Source of the DNA: Mesomycoplasma ovipneumoniae
GTDB taxonomy: Bacteria > Bacillota_I > Bacilli_A > Mycoplasmatales > Metamycoplasmataceae
DNA length: 64,000 nucleotides
Assembly: GCF_030012565.1 (NCBI RefSeq)
Contig: NZ_CP124621.1
Location: forward strand, 682,001-746,000
Direction: 5' to 3'
Shown here: positions 54,380 to 64,000 of the stretch, one piece after another
How the letters are laid out: each line of letters opens with the position of its first letter
How positions within the stretch are numbered: the first letter of the stretch is position 1
Program-made: the position numbers and the translations under genes
The notes under the pieces: model-generated
Databases searched by the model: none
Told to the model about the DNA's origin: nothing
The model's input: the letters and a program-made list of their open reading frames with translations, nothing else

Positions 54380-56995
54380 ATGATCAAAAAAGAAAAAAAA
54401 GAGAAAATCGACTATAAAAATACCGATAAAATTACATTTTTAGAACAAATTGACAAAAAAAGGGGGCTTAGTCAAGAACAGATTGAAAAATCTAAAAATT
54501 TTTTTGGCGAAAACAGACTACCAAAAATTCCGGAAAAATCAATATTTTTCCGTATTTTATTGCAACTAAAAGAGCCTCTTACATTAGTTTTAATTTTTGT
54601 TATTATTATTTCGGTTATCATTAGTTCGGTTTTTGAACATGATTTGCCTTTTTGAGCTAAATTAATTTCATATCTTGAGCCAGTAGTTATTGCTTTAATT
54701 ATTGCAATTAATGTTTTTTTCTCTTTAGTTCAAGAAACTAAATCAAAAAAAGCAATAGATGCAATTTCAGATCTTAACTCGCCAGTTTCAACACTAATTC
54801 GTGATGGAAAAAAAATAAGCCTAAAATCTGATGAGATTTTAGTAGGTGATATTCTTGAAGTTAGTTCTGGTGATTTAATTAGCGCCGATGGATTTGTCAT
54901 TGAAAATAAAGAATTATCCGTATCTGAAGCAATTCTTACTGGTGAGTCAACATCAGTTTTTAAAGATGAATTTAAAAATTGGGGCGATAAAGCCGCAAAA
55001 GTTTACAGTGGAACAAGCGTCTTAAATGGACAGGCAAAAATTTTAGTTTCAGATGTTGGTCAAAATACTGAACTTGGAAAAATCGCTTCACTTGTAACAA
55101 AAACAGACGAATTAGAATCTCCACTTCAGAAAAAAATTGCTAAATTTTCAAAAATTATCACTTTTATTGCCGCATTTTTAGCAATTTCTTTCTTTTTTAT
55201 TTACATATTTTTAGTTGAAAATGGCGATTTTAACCAGTCAAAACACGCAGTTATAATATCACTTTCACTAGCAATTGGCTTTATTCCTGAGGGTTTGATT
55301 CCGCTTGTTACTATAAATTTAATTATTGGTGTTAAAAAATTAGCAAAAAATAATGCCATTGTAAAAGATTTAAAAACAATCGAAACTCTTGGAGCAGTTT
55401 CAATTGTTTGTTCAGATAAAACTGGAACTATAACTGAAAATAAAATGCAAATTAAGGAAATTTATTATCACCAAATTGAGTCAAAAAATTTCTGGACACA
55501 AACTGTTTTAAACACAACCGCATATAGTTTTTTTGATAACTCAGTTGAAAAATACTACGGTGATCCTGAGGAAATTTTAATTTTACAAAAGGCAAAAACT
55601 TTTGAAATTCAAAAAGAAGCAGTTGAAAAACAACACAAATTTTTAGACAAAATTGTCTTTAATTCCAAACTCAAATTTTCAGCTACTTTTTATGAAATTG
55701 ACAACAAAAAGTTTCTTTTTATTAAAGGGGCTCCTGAAATAATTTTTAAAAAGGCAAACAATTTAGACCCTATTTTAGAAGAAAAATTAAGCCAAATGCA
55801 AAATTTAGGATATCGTATTTTTGCATTTGGGTATCGTGAAATTGAAAATGAACTTCAACCTAATGAAAATCTAGAAAATTATGTAAAAAACATAAATATT
55901 TCAGGCCTTGTATGTTTTCAAGATCCGCCACGAAAAGAAATTAAACCAATTGTCAAAGATCTTTTAGATGCAGAAATTAAAACGATAATGATAACAGGGG
56001 ATAATTTTCACACTGCCGCAACAATTGCAAAAAATGTTGAAATTTTAGGTCCTGAATCACTTGCAACAGGTAATCCTGATTGAAAAAAAGATGACTTTTG
56101 ACGTGAAAATGTTGAAAAATTTCATCTTTATTCACGAGTTCAACCTGAAGATAAATTAGAAATTGTCGGCGCACTACAATCAAAAAAACATGTTGTTGCG
56201 ATGCTAGGTGACGGAGTTAATGATGCTCCTTCATTAAAAAAAGCTGATGTTGGCTTTGCAATGGGAATAACTGGCTCACAAGTTTCAAAACAGGTTGCAA
56301 ATGTTGTTTTAGCTGATGATAATTTTAAAACTCTTTATCAAGCAATAAAAATTGGCCGTAATATTGTTGCAAATATTAAAAAACTGTTTGTTTTTTTACT
56401 TGTTGCTAATTTTTCAATGCTTTTATCAGTTATTTTTGCAACTTTAATTTTTAAAGAGCAAATTTTTACGTCGCTACAAATACTTTGAATAAATGTTGTT
56501 TCTGAAACTTTCGGGGGAATCGCCCTTGGTCTTACAAATATTTCAAAAAACGTTATGAATCAAGGCTTTTTAAACGAAAATAAATCACTTCTTAATAAAA
56601 AACTGATTTTTAGCATAATGTTTTGAGCGATTTTCATCTCATTTTTAGCACTACTAAGTTTTTGAATCACAAATTCACAAACCTTTTCCTTTTTAATCAT
56701 CAGCATTAGTCTTTCAAGTCTTTCTTATATACTTGCCGCCGATGAGAATATTTTTAAATATAAATTTGCTGATTTAAAATTTTTACACCTTGGTTTCTTA
56801 GCTAGTTTTACTTCAATTCTAATTGTTTCCTTTATTCCCGGAATAAATTTCGTTTTTTCCCAAAATGATTTTAGCAATTCAAACTATCTTATTTTAAAGA
56901 ATAATTATAATTATCTGTTACTTTTAACAATTTTTGCCCCGTTTGTATTAGACCAAATTCTAAAATTTTTTAAAACATACTTTAAAAAATTTTAG
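54380..56995 (+). CDS. P2-type cation-transporting ATPase (calcium-type)
   Basis: 871 residues with TGA as Trp. P-type pump with all core motifs: TGES in the actuator domain, PEGL in M4 (FIPEGLIPL), phosphorylation site DKTGT with D346, KGAPE in the nucleotide domain, TGDN and GDGVNDAP in the hinge. Ten hydrophobic segments as in SERCA/PMCA-type pumps. PEGL with an upstream LAIGFI, and no Cys-Pro motif, point to Ca2+ or a related cation rather than heavy metals. AGGGCAAAA lies before the ATG. Its stop directly abuts the stop of the convergent TmcAL gene (no gap). Confidence 0.9.
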
Positions 56996-57946
56996 TTAAT
57001 TTTGATTTTTTCAACAATCAAGTTCAACTGTGGTTTCATCAAAATTAGACGGGTCTTCAATATTAAACAAAATATACAACATTGTTCGTTTTATGCGCGA
57101 ATTAGTGTAACGTTTTGAATTAGTGGCACTCAAAAAACTATCTAAGTCAGGTTGATCAATATGTTTTTTGAATAAATTTTCAATTCCTTCTTTTACTAGT
57201 CAAATTTTCCTTAGTGATTCAGGCGACTTTTGACGAATAATTTCCTGAAATTTTGGATATAAAAGCGCTAACGAGCAAACTGGTTGGCTAAATTCCATTG
57301 GCGAAAACTGGGAAATTGACTTATTTTGGCTAATTAATTTTCGCAAATATGTTGCTGAAGCAAACTTTCCAGTTGGTGTTGTTTCATTATAATCAACAGT
57401 TCTTTTAAGACTATATGCTTGAATTGGATAATTATTTAGTACAATTTGTTTAACATATTCAAACCCGAGAATATCATTAGGGTAAATAATTTTTTGTGAA
57501 CTAATTTTTTCAAGGGCAATTGCTGCTGCATTTGGAAAGGAATTGCCTAATTTTAAAGCTTTTTTGAGATGAACATTGTATTCATCAATGTTATTTTTTC
57601 ACAAATTTGCTAAATTATATAGATTTTGAACATCATTCGATTCTGATCCAAAAATAATTTTGTCGATTTTATGGTCAAAAATTAATTTTAGCGCACCTTG
57701 GGCAAAAATATGAGCAGCTTGACTTGTATATTCAAAAGGCAATCTAATTACAAAATCAGCCCCATATTTTAGTGCTATTTTCTTTTTTGTTTCAAAATTA
57801 GCGAGACTAATCTCACCTCGTTGGGTGAAATTCCCGCCTAAAATTATGTAAATTTTGTCATTAGGAAAGTTTTTTTTAACATACTCAAGCTGATAAATAT
57901 GACCATTATGAAAAGGATTGTACTCAGCGATAATTGCAATTGCCAT
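56996..57946 (-). CDS. tmcAL: tRNA(Met) cytidine acetate ligase (TmcAL/YlbM family)
   Basis: 316 residues with TGA as Trp. HIGH-type nucleotidyltransferase: N-terminal [22 protein letters not shown] and [12 protein letters not shown], and later SATYLRKL. In Bacillus this enzyme uses acetate and ATP to make N4-acetylcytidine at the wobble base of elongator tRNA-Met. The protein is shorter than the Bacillus one (about 400), mostly in the C-terminus. GAGGAAAA lies before the ATG. Confidence 0.85.
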
Positions 57947-58007
57947 TTTTCCTCTTTTTTTAAAATAGTATTACTTTTTAATTTAAAAAAACCTATGAAT
58001 TTATAGA

Positions 58008-58550
58008 CTAATTTTTTTCTTGATTAATTATTTGGTGAATTTTATCTAAATTTGTGCCAGTTTTTGCCGAAACATTTAAACACTCAAGTGATAAATTTTT
58101 ACACACTTTTAACAGTTTTGAGCGCTGGGACTGATTTGTTTTATCAATTTTATTAGCTAAAATTTGCACCTTTATATTTAATGAAACCAAAAACTCAATC
58201 ATACTAAAATCAAGATCAGTAAAGCCGATTTGACTATCAATTAGCAAAAAAACTAGTAAAATATTGCTATTTTTACTAAAATAATTAAAAATCATCGATT
58301 CTATTTGATCTTTCTTTGCATGAGAAAGGCGAGCATAGCCATAACCCGGAAGGTCAACTATTAACTTATTTTGACTAGTTTGGTAATAATTTAAAAGCTG
58401 AGTTTTTCCAGGAGTTGATGAAATACGGGCAATTTTTTGCCTTGCTAGCGCATTAATTAGCGAAGATTTACCAACATTTGAACGTCCAATAAAAGCAAAT
58501 TGGTCTTCAGAAAAACACTGCTCTGGACATGATTTAAGAAATTTTCACAT
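58008..58550 (-). CDS. engB: Ribosome-assembly GTPase EngB (YsxC/YihA)
   Basis: 180 residues; second codon TGA (Trp). G1 GRSNVGKSS (residues 22-30), TPGKTQ for G2, DLPGYG for G3, NKID for G4, SAKTG for G5. This circularly ordinary small GTPase acts in 50S subunit assembly and is essential in most bacteria. 61 bp separate it from the TmcAL gene downstream on the same strand. Confidence 0.93.
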
Positions 58551-58607
58551 TATATACTTCTAAAAATTATAAATTAATTATAAAATCCTTTTTTAACTAT
58601 GACTTGC

Positions 58608-59906
58608 CTACCGAAAAACACCGCCAGTTTGAGTGATAAGACTAATATTTTGATTATTTCCGGTAGTTTGTAACTGTAATTTTTCAATTATTTCATTTCT
58701 TCACATCTCGCGAACCCGATCTACAGCAGCTTCATTTGGATAAAAACTGGCATTAGAATTAGTTCAAAAGGTGATTAAGTTTGCAACAGCTTGATTAGTT
58801 TTAACTTCTGGCAATTTTTTTAAAAATAATTGCAATTGTGATGCTTTTGTAAATTTGTATTTATCCAAAAGTTTGTAAGCATGACTGTGATCTAAATCTG
58901 GATCATTGGCCATCGATTTTACCATTTGATCGACTATTTCAATGTCAGATGTGACTTCAATTTCAGGGTTTTTTGGACTTGAAGAATTAGATTTTGGACT
59001 ATTATCATCTGCGTCATTTTTTATTATTTGTAATTTTTGTTCTTCTTTTTGTCGATCTAATTCTTCGGGCAGTTTTTGGGTTTGAATTTTTTCTTGACTT
59101 TCAATTTTAGGGGCAATTTCTATTGGTTTTTGATTTTGGGATTCTATAATTGGTTGCTCAGGCAAATTTTGCGGAGGATCACTAGGCAAAATTAATGGAA
59201 TTTTTTCTTGAGATTTGTTTATTTTTTTGATTTCAGATTCAACTATTACTTGCGAAGATATAGGCGGATTTTTGGGTTTAGTTTTGTCTTTTGAGTCTAA
59301 AATTGATGGTGAAAATGGAGTTTTTGTTTTAACTTCATTTTTGTCAACTTTTGGAATAACAACAGGTAAATTAGCTGGTTTTTCAGTAGATTTTTGAATT
59401 TTTGGACTTTGAGCACTAGGGGTTACAAGAACTTTTTTTGAAGGTGAACTTTCAATTTTTTGTTGCTTTTTTTCAATTTTTGGTACTGGGACTGGTTTTT
59501 TAGATAAAATTATTATATTCTTTGGGACCTTATTAGATTTAGGACTTGGCGGCAAAGTTAAGGGAGTTTTAACTTGATTATTTTTAGTATGATTAATTAA
59601 TTTTGAATCAATCTGAGCTTGTTTTTGCGTTGTTTTTTTAGTATTTAAATCAGAAACACTAGAATTTTCAGCTTCCTTTTTATCTTTAGCTAAACCTTGT
59701 AAAATTATTGTATCAGCAATTTGATTTCCAGCTTTTTGTGAATTTACAAGCGAAGGCGCCAAGGTATTAACCCTAATATTTCCTTCACGAACTTCATTTT
59801 GATTCAAAGGAAGGGTAGAATTACCTAGACTAAAATAAACTACCGCCCCTACAGAACCAGCAACAACCGGGATAAACCCTAGAGCTAACTTAAATAATTT
59901 TGTCAT
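58608..59906 (-). CDS. Proline-rich N-anchored surface protein, paralog 1
   Basis: 432 residues. MTKLFKLALGFIPVVAGSVGAVVYF gives one N-terminal membrane anchor. Residues 60-340 are Pro/Lys/Ser/Gln/Glu-rich and without hydrophobic structure. The last 110 residues form a small folded domain (VDQMVKSMANDPDLDHSHAYKLLDKYKF...). The N-terminal anchor and the domain near the C-terminus (FLKKLPEVKTNQAVANLI.FW.N..A.FYP) match paralog 2 at 59928. I do not recognise the family. 21 bp separate the two genes, so they are probably co-transcribed. Likely a surface protein with a flexible stalk. Confidence 0.72.
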
Positions 59907-59927
59907 TTTTTCTACTTTTATAAATTT

Positions 59928-61184
59928 TTAGGATTTTTTAGCACCAGCTGGCGTTACTGGTTGAGCCTCAACTCACTTACCGCTATTTATGTTTGTTTCA
60001 TCGATAATAAACACATGGCCGCCTGTTGTTCTGTTAAAAGCGCCAATTTCTGGTGTTTTAATAATTGTAAGAACTTTTTGAAGTTCTTTTCTTCAATTTT
60101 CACGAGCAGTTTGGGAGCTTGCACGCCTAGGATAAAAACGAGCGTAATTATTCTCCCAAAAGATATATAAAAATGCTGCTGCTTCTTCAGTTATTGGTGT
60201 TTTTGGGAATCTTTCTTTAAAAAGTCTCATTTGGTCGTTCTTTTTAAAAATATATTTATAAAGGTTCTTTTTTGCTTCACGATATTTCTGAGCGTTTTCG
60301 CCTACTGAAGATTTTAATAATATTTTTAAATCTTCTTGTAATTTATCAATTACTTCATCAACTTCACGCTCTGATTCGGTTGTTGCAGGAGAAATTGAAT
60401 AGGATGATGTTGACTTGGAAATATCACTTTGGGTTTGGGTTTTAGGTTTAGGAGTATCTTCTTTGTGTTCAACTTTTGGAGTTTCACTAATAACGATAAC
60501 TTCAGGAGTTTTTACAATTTTTGGTTCTAAAACCGGTTTTACATCTTCATTAGAAACTACAGGAGAAATTAATGGGGTTGGAACTTGAATTTTCTCTTCA
60601 GTCTGAGTTGGTTTTTGCTTAATTATGACAACTTTTTCAATAATTTCAGAAGAGTTTGAAGGGGATTTGTCTAAATTTGTTGGCTTTTGGGGTTCTAAAA
60701 ATGAAATAGAAGAATTTTTACTTTCGCTACTTTGAATTTTGCTAACTGAAACAGCTTTTTTTATTTCATCAACTGGTTTTTTGACAGGTTCGGCCAATAA
60801 GATTTTTGGTTGTGTGTTTGGTGAATTTTTTGGTAGTTCAATTTGTTTATTAGAAAAAATTATTTTTGGATTTTTTGTGTTTTTAGTAACTTTAATAGGT
60901 TGAGATTTTGGAGAATCTTCTGAGACTTCCGGACTTTTTAGAACAATTGTTTCATCATTTTTTACAGTTTCCTGGGTTGATAATTCTTCAGAATTTTGGT
61001 TGAATTCATTATCTTGTGAATCGGAAAGTGGTGAAAAACGGGTTTTAACTTGAAGTGTTTGACGTGCTAAAGTTGTATCGCCCAAATTAGAAATAGCATT
61101 ACTAGAAGTCAAATAAATAGCTGTTCCTGCTGAACCTGCAACAACTGGAACTAATCCAAAAACCAATTTTAAAGATTTTCTCAT
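59928..61184 (-). CDS. Proline-rich N-anchored surface protein, paralog 2
   Basis: 418 residues. Anchor KLVFGLVPVVAGSAGTAIYL, then about 240 residues of Lys/Pro/Ser/Glu/Thr-rich disordered sequence, and a C-terminal folded domain with F.ERFPKTPITEEAAAFLYIFWENNYARFYPR that aligns with paralog 1. AGGGGTG precedes the ATG, and that ribosome site with about 85 bp upstream is repeated before the gene at 61466. Function unknown; the architecture suggests a stalked surface protein. Confidence 0.72.
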
Positions 61185-61260
61185 ATTTCACCCCTAGAAA
61201 TTAAAGCAAACACCAATAATTTATAATAATACCACGAATATAAAATTATTTAAAAAAATA

Positions 61261-61289
61261 AAACAGGAATGATCTAGCTCATCCTGTTT
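61261..61289 (-). terminator. Terminator of the short paralog at 61466
   Basis: Stem aacaggaatga/tcatcctgtt with one bulge, followed on minus by a T-rich run. It lies between 61466 and the promoter of the 59928 gene. Confidence 0.65.
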
Positions 61290-61465
61290 GTTTGATTTAC
61301 TATATTTATTAATTATAAACAAAAAATTTTAAAAACCAAGCAAAACCAAAAAAATTTATTTATATCAATTCTTCAAAGTATTAAAATATTTCTGACTTGA
61401 AAAATAAAACACAATTATAATAATGTAGTATTTTAACTTTTTTTAGTCTACAATTTAAGGATATT

Positions 61466-61771
61466 TTAGCTGTTTTTCAAATATAACTTATTTACTAACA
61501 AAAAAATTTTAGGCTGATCTTTTGATGAATTTTCTGGAATATTAGGATTATCGCTGGACGAAATTATTTCTGGTTGATTTATTTTTTCACTAGATTCTAC
61601 GGGTTGAAAGCTTGGAGGCGGATCAAAAAGACCATCAGGCACTTCTACGGTAATTGAATTTTTTTCGTGTTCTTTAGTATTTCTATATTTATAAATCAGC
61701 AAAAAAGTAGCTGTTCCTGCTACAACAACAGCCGACACTACTATAAGTGCTATTTTTCAAAATTTTTTCAT
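61466..61771 (-). CDS. Short N-anchored protein, truncated relative of the proline-rich pair
   Basis: 101 residues; codon 5 is TGA (Trp). An N-terminal anchor (IALIVVSAVVVAGTATFLLIY) is followed by about 65 residues of Pro/Ser/Glu-rich sequence (VPDGLFDPPPSFQPVESSEK). The C-terminal domain of the two longer paralogs is absent. Its ribosome site AGGGGTGAAAT and upstream GGTATAAT region are almost the same as those of the 59928 gene, so it is probably a duplicate that lost its 3' part. It could be a pseudogene. Confidence 0.55.
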
Positions 61772-62002
61772 ATTTCACCCCTAAGAATTAAAGTCTAAAC
61801 CAAAATAAATTAGTATAATTATACCAAAAATATAAACTTATTTATAAAATAAAAATTGAATGTATCTAACCTAGCAAGAATCGACAAAAATTTTAACCAA
61901 CAAAAAACACCTTTTCATGTTTTAAATAACAGTATTTTTTAAAATATATTAGAAAACTAGCTATTTTTATGTTATAATTTAATCTAACTTGTGAGGAGAA
62001 TT

Positions 62003-63787
62003 ATGAAAAGAATATACCCAAAAAAATGGTTTTTAGGAAGTCTTACAGTTTTAATTCCAACGTTTTTTCTCGCAGCTGCATGTGGGCAAAATAACACTGA
62101 TAAAAATAAGGAAGATAATAAAAATCCAAAAACAGACCCTATAAAAAACCCTGTTCCTCCAAAAGAAAAACCTGATCCATCAAAAGGTGGAACTAATGTG
62201 GAAGGAGATCCTGTTGCTTTTCTTGACACACAAAAAGGCAAAATTGAATCAGACACTTTGAAATTAATCGAAGAAACAAAAAAACAAAAAGAAAATATCG
62301 AAAAAACAGAAGAACAAACAAAGCAAATTGAAGAAAAACAAGCAGAAATAAACAAAGAACTTGATAAAATTAAACAAAATCAAGGTTCAACTGATGATCA
62401 AAAAAGTGATAAAAGTTCAGAAGAAATCAAGAAAGAAAAAGAAAAACTAGAAATTGAAAAGAAAAAATTAGAAAAACAAAAAAAGGAACAAGATGAAAAA
62501 CTACTTAAAGAAAAAGAGCGCCTTTCAAAACTTGAGGAAGAAAAAAGACAAAAAGAACTAGAAAAACAAAAAATAATACTTGAAAAAAATAGACTTCATA
62601 CTCAAACAGTCAATGATTTAAATGCTGTTTTAGCAAAAATTCCAAATTCTTTAGAAATAGCTGACCAAGAAAAAAAATCATCAAATAATGTTGCAACTGT
62701 GCTTTTTCATTACAAGCAAAAACCTTCAACTTTTCACTATGAAAATTTTGTAAAGAAAATTGATAACTTTGATGATCAAAATTATACAATTACCTTTAGT
62801 TTTCCTTTCGAGGTTAAAACTGTTGAAAATAACAACGATATTAGTCAAAGAAGGCTAGAAAATGTTGAACTTTCAGTGTCCAAAAAGGGTTCGGACACAA
62901 AAGTCACAAAACAAGTGAACCTTTTTTGAGATTTAGAAAAATCAAAAAAGGTTCAACAAAATGAAGAGCCAGAATTATACCAAAAAGACTTACGACCTGT
63001 TTTTAGCAAAATAAGTCCTTCAATTTTGGCATACGCCTTAGTCAATTCTGATAATGAAGCTGTTTTAAATTCGGTACTTTTTGGCGATTTTAATGCCGCT
63101 TTTAGCGAAGTTTCACTTTCTGTTGGACTTAAAGATGAATTTTTAGGGATAAAATCACTAAATGATGAGGAAAAATTTTCCTTTGATATTATAAGTGCAA
63201 CTCCTGATGATGAAAATGGAACTTTAACACTTAAAGTCAAAAAGACAAAATTTAAAGAGCAAAAAGAACAAATCGGTGATTTTCAAGAATTTACTTTTTC
63301 CAATTTAAAGAAAAATGACAAAAATATAACTGAGTTTGAATTTGAGGTTGACAATAATAAAGTTTGGCCTCAAATAAGAGAAAAAGGAATTTTCAAAAAC
63401 AACAGACAAAATAAAGATGGACTATCAGAGATTCAAAAGGGGCTAATAGTTAAAATAATTTTTGACAGTCTTTATTTTAAAATAAAAAACGCTGATCCTG
63501 AGGTTCTTTTAAAGGAATTTTTAGTCAAAGATCATATTAAAAACAACAACTTTTTGCCTTATCCACAAATTATTTCCCTAGAATGAGATGGTATGATCAG
63601 AAATGATGCCCACAAAAAAATTAGTGTCAAACTAGAAAATAAGAAGTTAATTTATAGTTTTGAACTAAAATATGCAAATCTTTTACCAAATTCAACCTTG
63701 ACTCCTCAAGATCAGACACTCCAGTTTTCAGACTACAAAACCGCTGAAATTAAAGGCGAAATTCCCCTTGATCAATTTTTCATTTAA
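62003..63787 (+). CDS. Coiled-coil surface lipoprotein
   Basis: 594 residues from the ATG at 62003 after GAGGAG; an in-frame GTG at 61991 is less likely. Signal peptide with lipobox LAAAC (lipid-modified Cys 27), a Pro/Lys/Asp linker, then a strong Glu/Lys coiled coil (about residues 75-200, with repeats like EKEKLEIEKKKLEKQKKEQ). The C-terminal 390 residues look folded, with alternating strands (DLEKSKK, VKKTKFKEQ, GLIVKIIFDSLYFKI). TATAAT at 61973-61978. I do not recognise the family; a stalked surface lipoprotein is likely. Confidence 0.75.
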
Positions 63788-64000
63788 ATAAAATTTTGTA
63801 ATTTTACCAACAAAATTATCCTTTTATTTTAAAGCAACAACTAATAAACTAGATGTTAAAACCCTTTGATTTAGATGATAATTTGTATTCTAGGCACATT
63901 TTTTAATAATTTTGGCAAAAATGTGTGGCCGTCACAATTATAAATTTTGTTGGGAAAAAACCACCGTTGGATTTAGTTGCAAAAAAACCTTAATTTTTTG
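63788..64000. other. Non-coding tail of the window
   Basis: No gene is supported. A spaced inverted repeat ccaacaaaatt (63817-63827) with aattttgttgg (63943-63953) brackets about 115 bp. It could be the edge of a further element or a terminator; the window ends too soon to tell. Confidence 0.35.

Noticed and set aside
61984-62355. 123-codon frame on minus opposite the coiled-coil lipoprotein
   Set aside because: It is antisense to a strongly supported lipoprotein gene, has no ribosome site, and its Ser/Phe/Cys-rich content mirrors the Lys/Glu-rich sense strand.
63817-63953. Inverted repeat at the window end as another mobile element
   Set aside because: It does not match the ends of either IS or the small elements, and the right side is cut off.

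Overview
The window is AT-rich DNA from a wall-less mollicute. UGA is read as tryptophan throughout: almost every long gene stays open only if TGA is sense. Gene content points to the Mycoplasma (Mesomycoplasma) hyopneumoniae / flocculare / dispar / ovipneumoniae group: P97/P102-type adhesin paralogs, a very large surface SGNH hydrolase, an ascorbate-type PTS, many lipoproteins, and IS1634- and IS256-type insertion sequences. The exact species cannot be fixed by eye.

Layout. 1-1334: two tandem DUF3137-like membrane proteins, the first truncated by the window edge. 1551-2111: a small mobile element. 2267-4751: efp and tkt. 4950-7933: three tandem paralogous membrane proteins of unknown function. 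8082-13362: a nest of mobile DNA, with an intact IS1634-type element (14-bp target duplication) beside a small element that is itself split by an IS256-type element (8-bp duplication), followed by an internally deleted IS256 relic. 13429-25623 (minus): P97-like protein, P102-like protein and a 2006-residue SGNH/GDSL hydrolase. 26144-28216 (minus): tmRNA and a DUF2130 protein. 28354-34255 (plus): Smr-domain protein, RNase J with a long disordered tail, and UvrA. 34446-38521: remnants of a solute-binding lipoprotein, an aquaporin-like membrane protein and an M23-like peptidase lipoprotein. 39232-43098 (minus): ascorbate-type PTS genes with a phosphotriesterase-family hydrolase. 44033-48903: a sugar ABC transporter, with the lipoprotein on minus divergent from the ATPase and two permeases on plus. 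48913-52541: YigZ-like protein and a MacB-like ABC exporter. 53255-58550: nuclease lipoprotein, SmpB, P-type ATPase, TmcAL and EngB. 58608-63787: three proline-rich anchored surface proteins and a coiled-coil lipoprotein.

The most striking feature is a dispersed family of about 0.55-kb non-autonomous elements, present in six copies (A 1551, B 10010, C 38565, D 43336, E 49502, F 52660). They share both terminal arms with the IS1634-type element at 8082-9992. At least four copies are flanked by long imperfect target duplications (about 41, 65, 119 and 110 bp), as known for IS1634. Their roughly 350-bp core is unrelated to the transposase gene. It carries a conserved extended -10 promoter next to a 15-16-nt poly(A) tract, a strong ribosome-binding-like purine run with an ATG, and two hairpins whose stems show compensatory base changes between copies. 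This suggests a mobile, self-promoted structured RNA. Both partners of trans-translation (ssrA and smpB) are also in the window.
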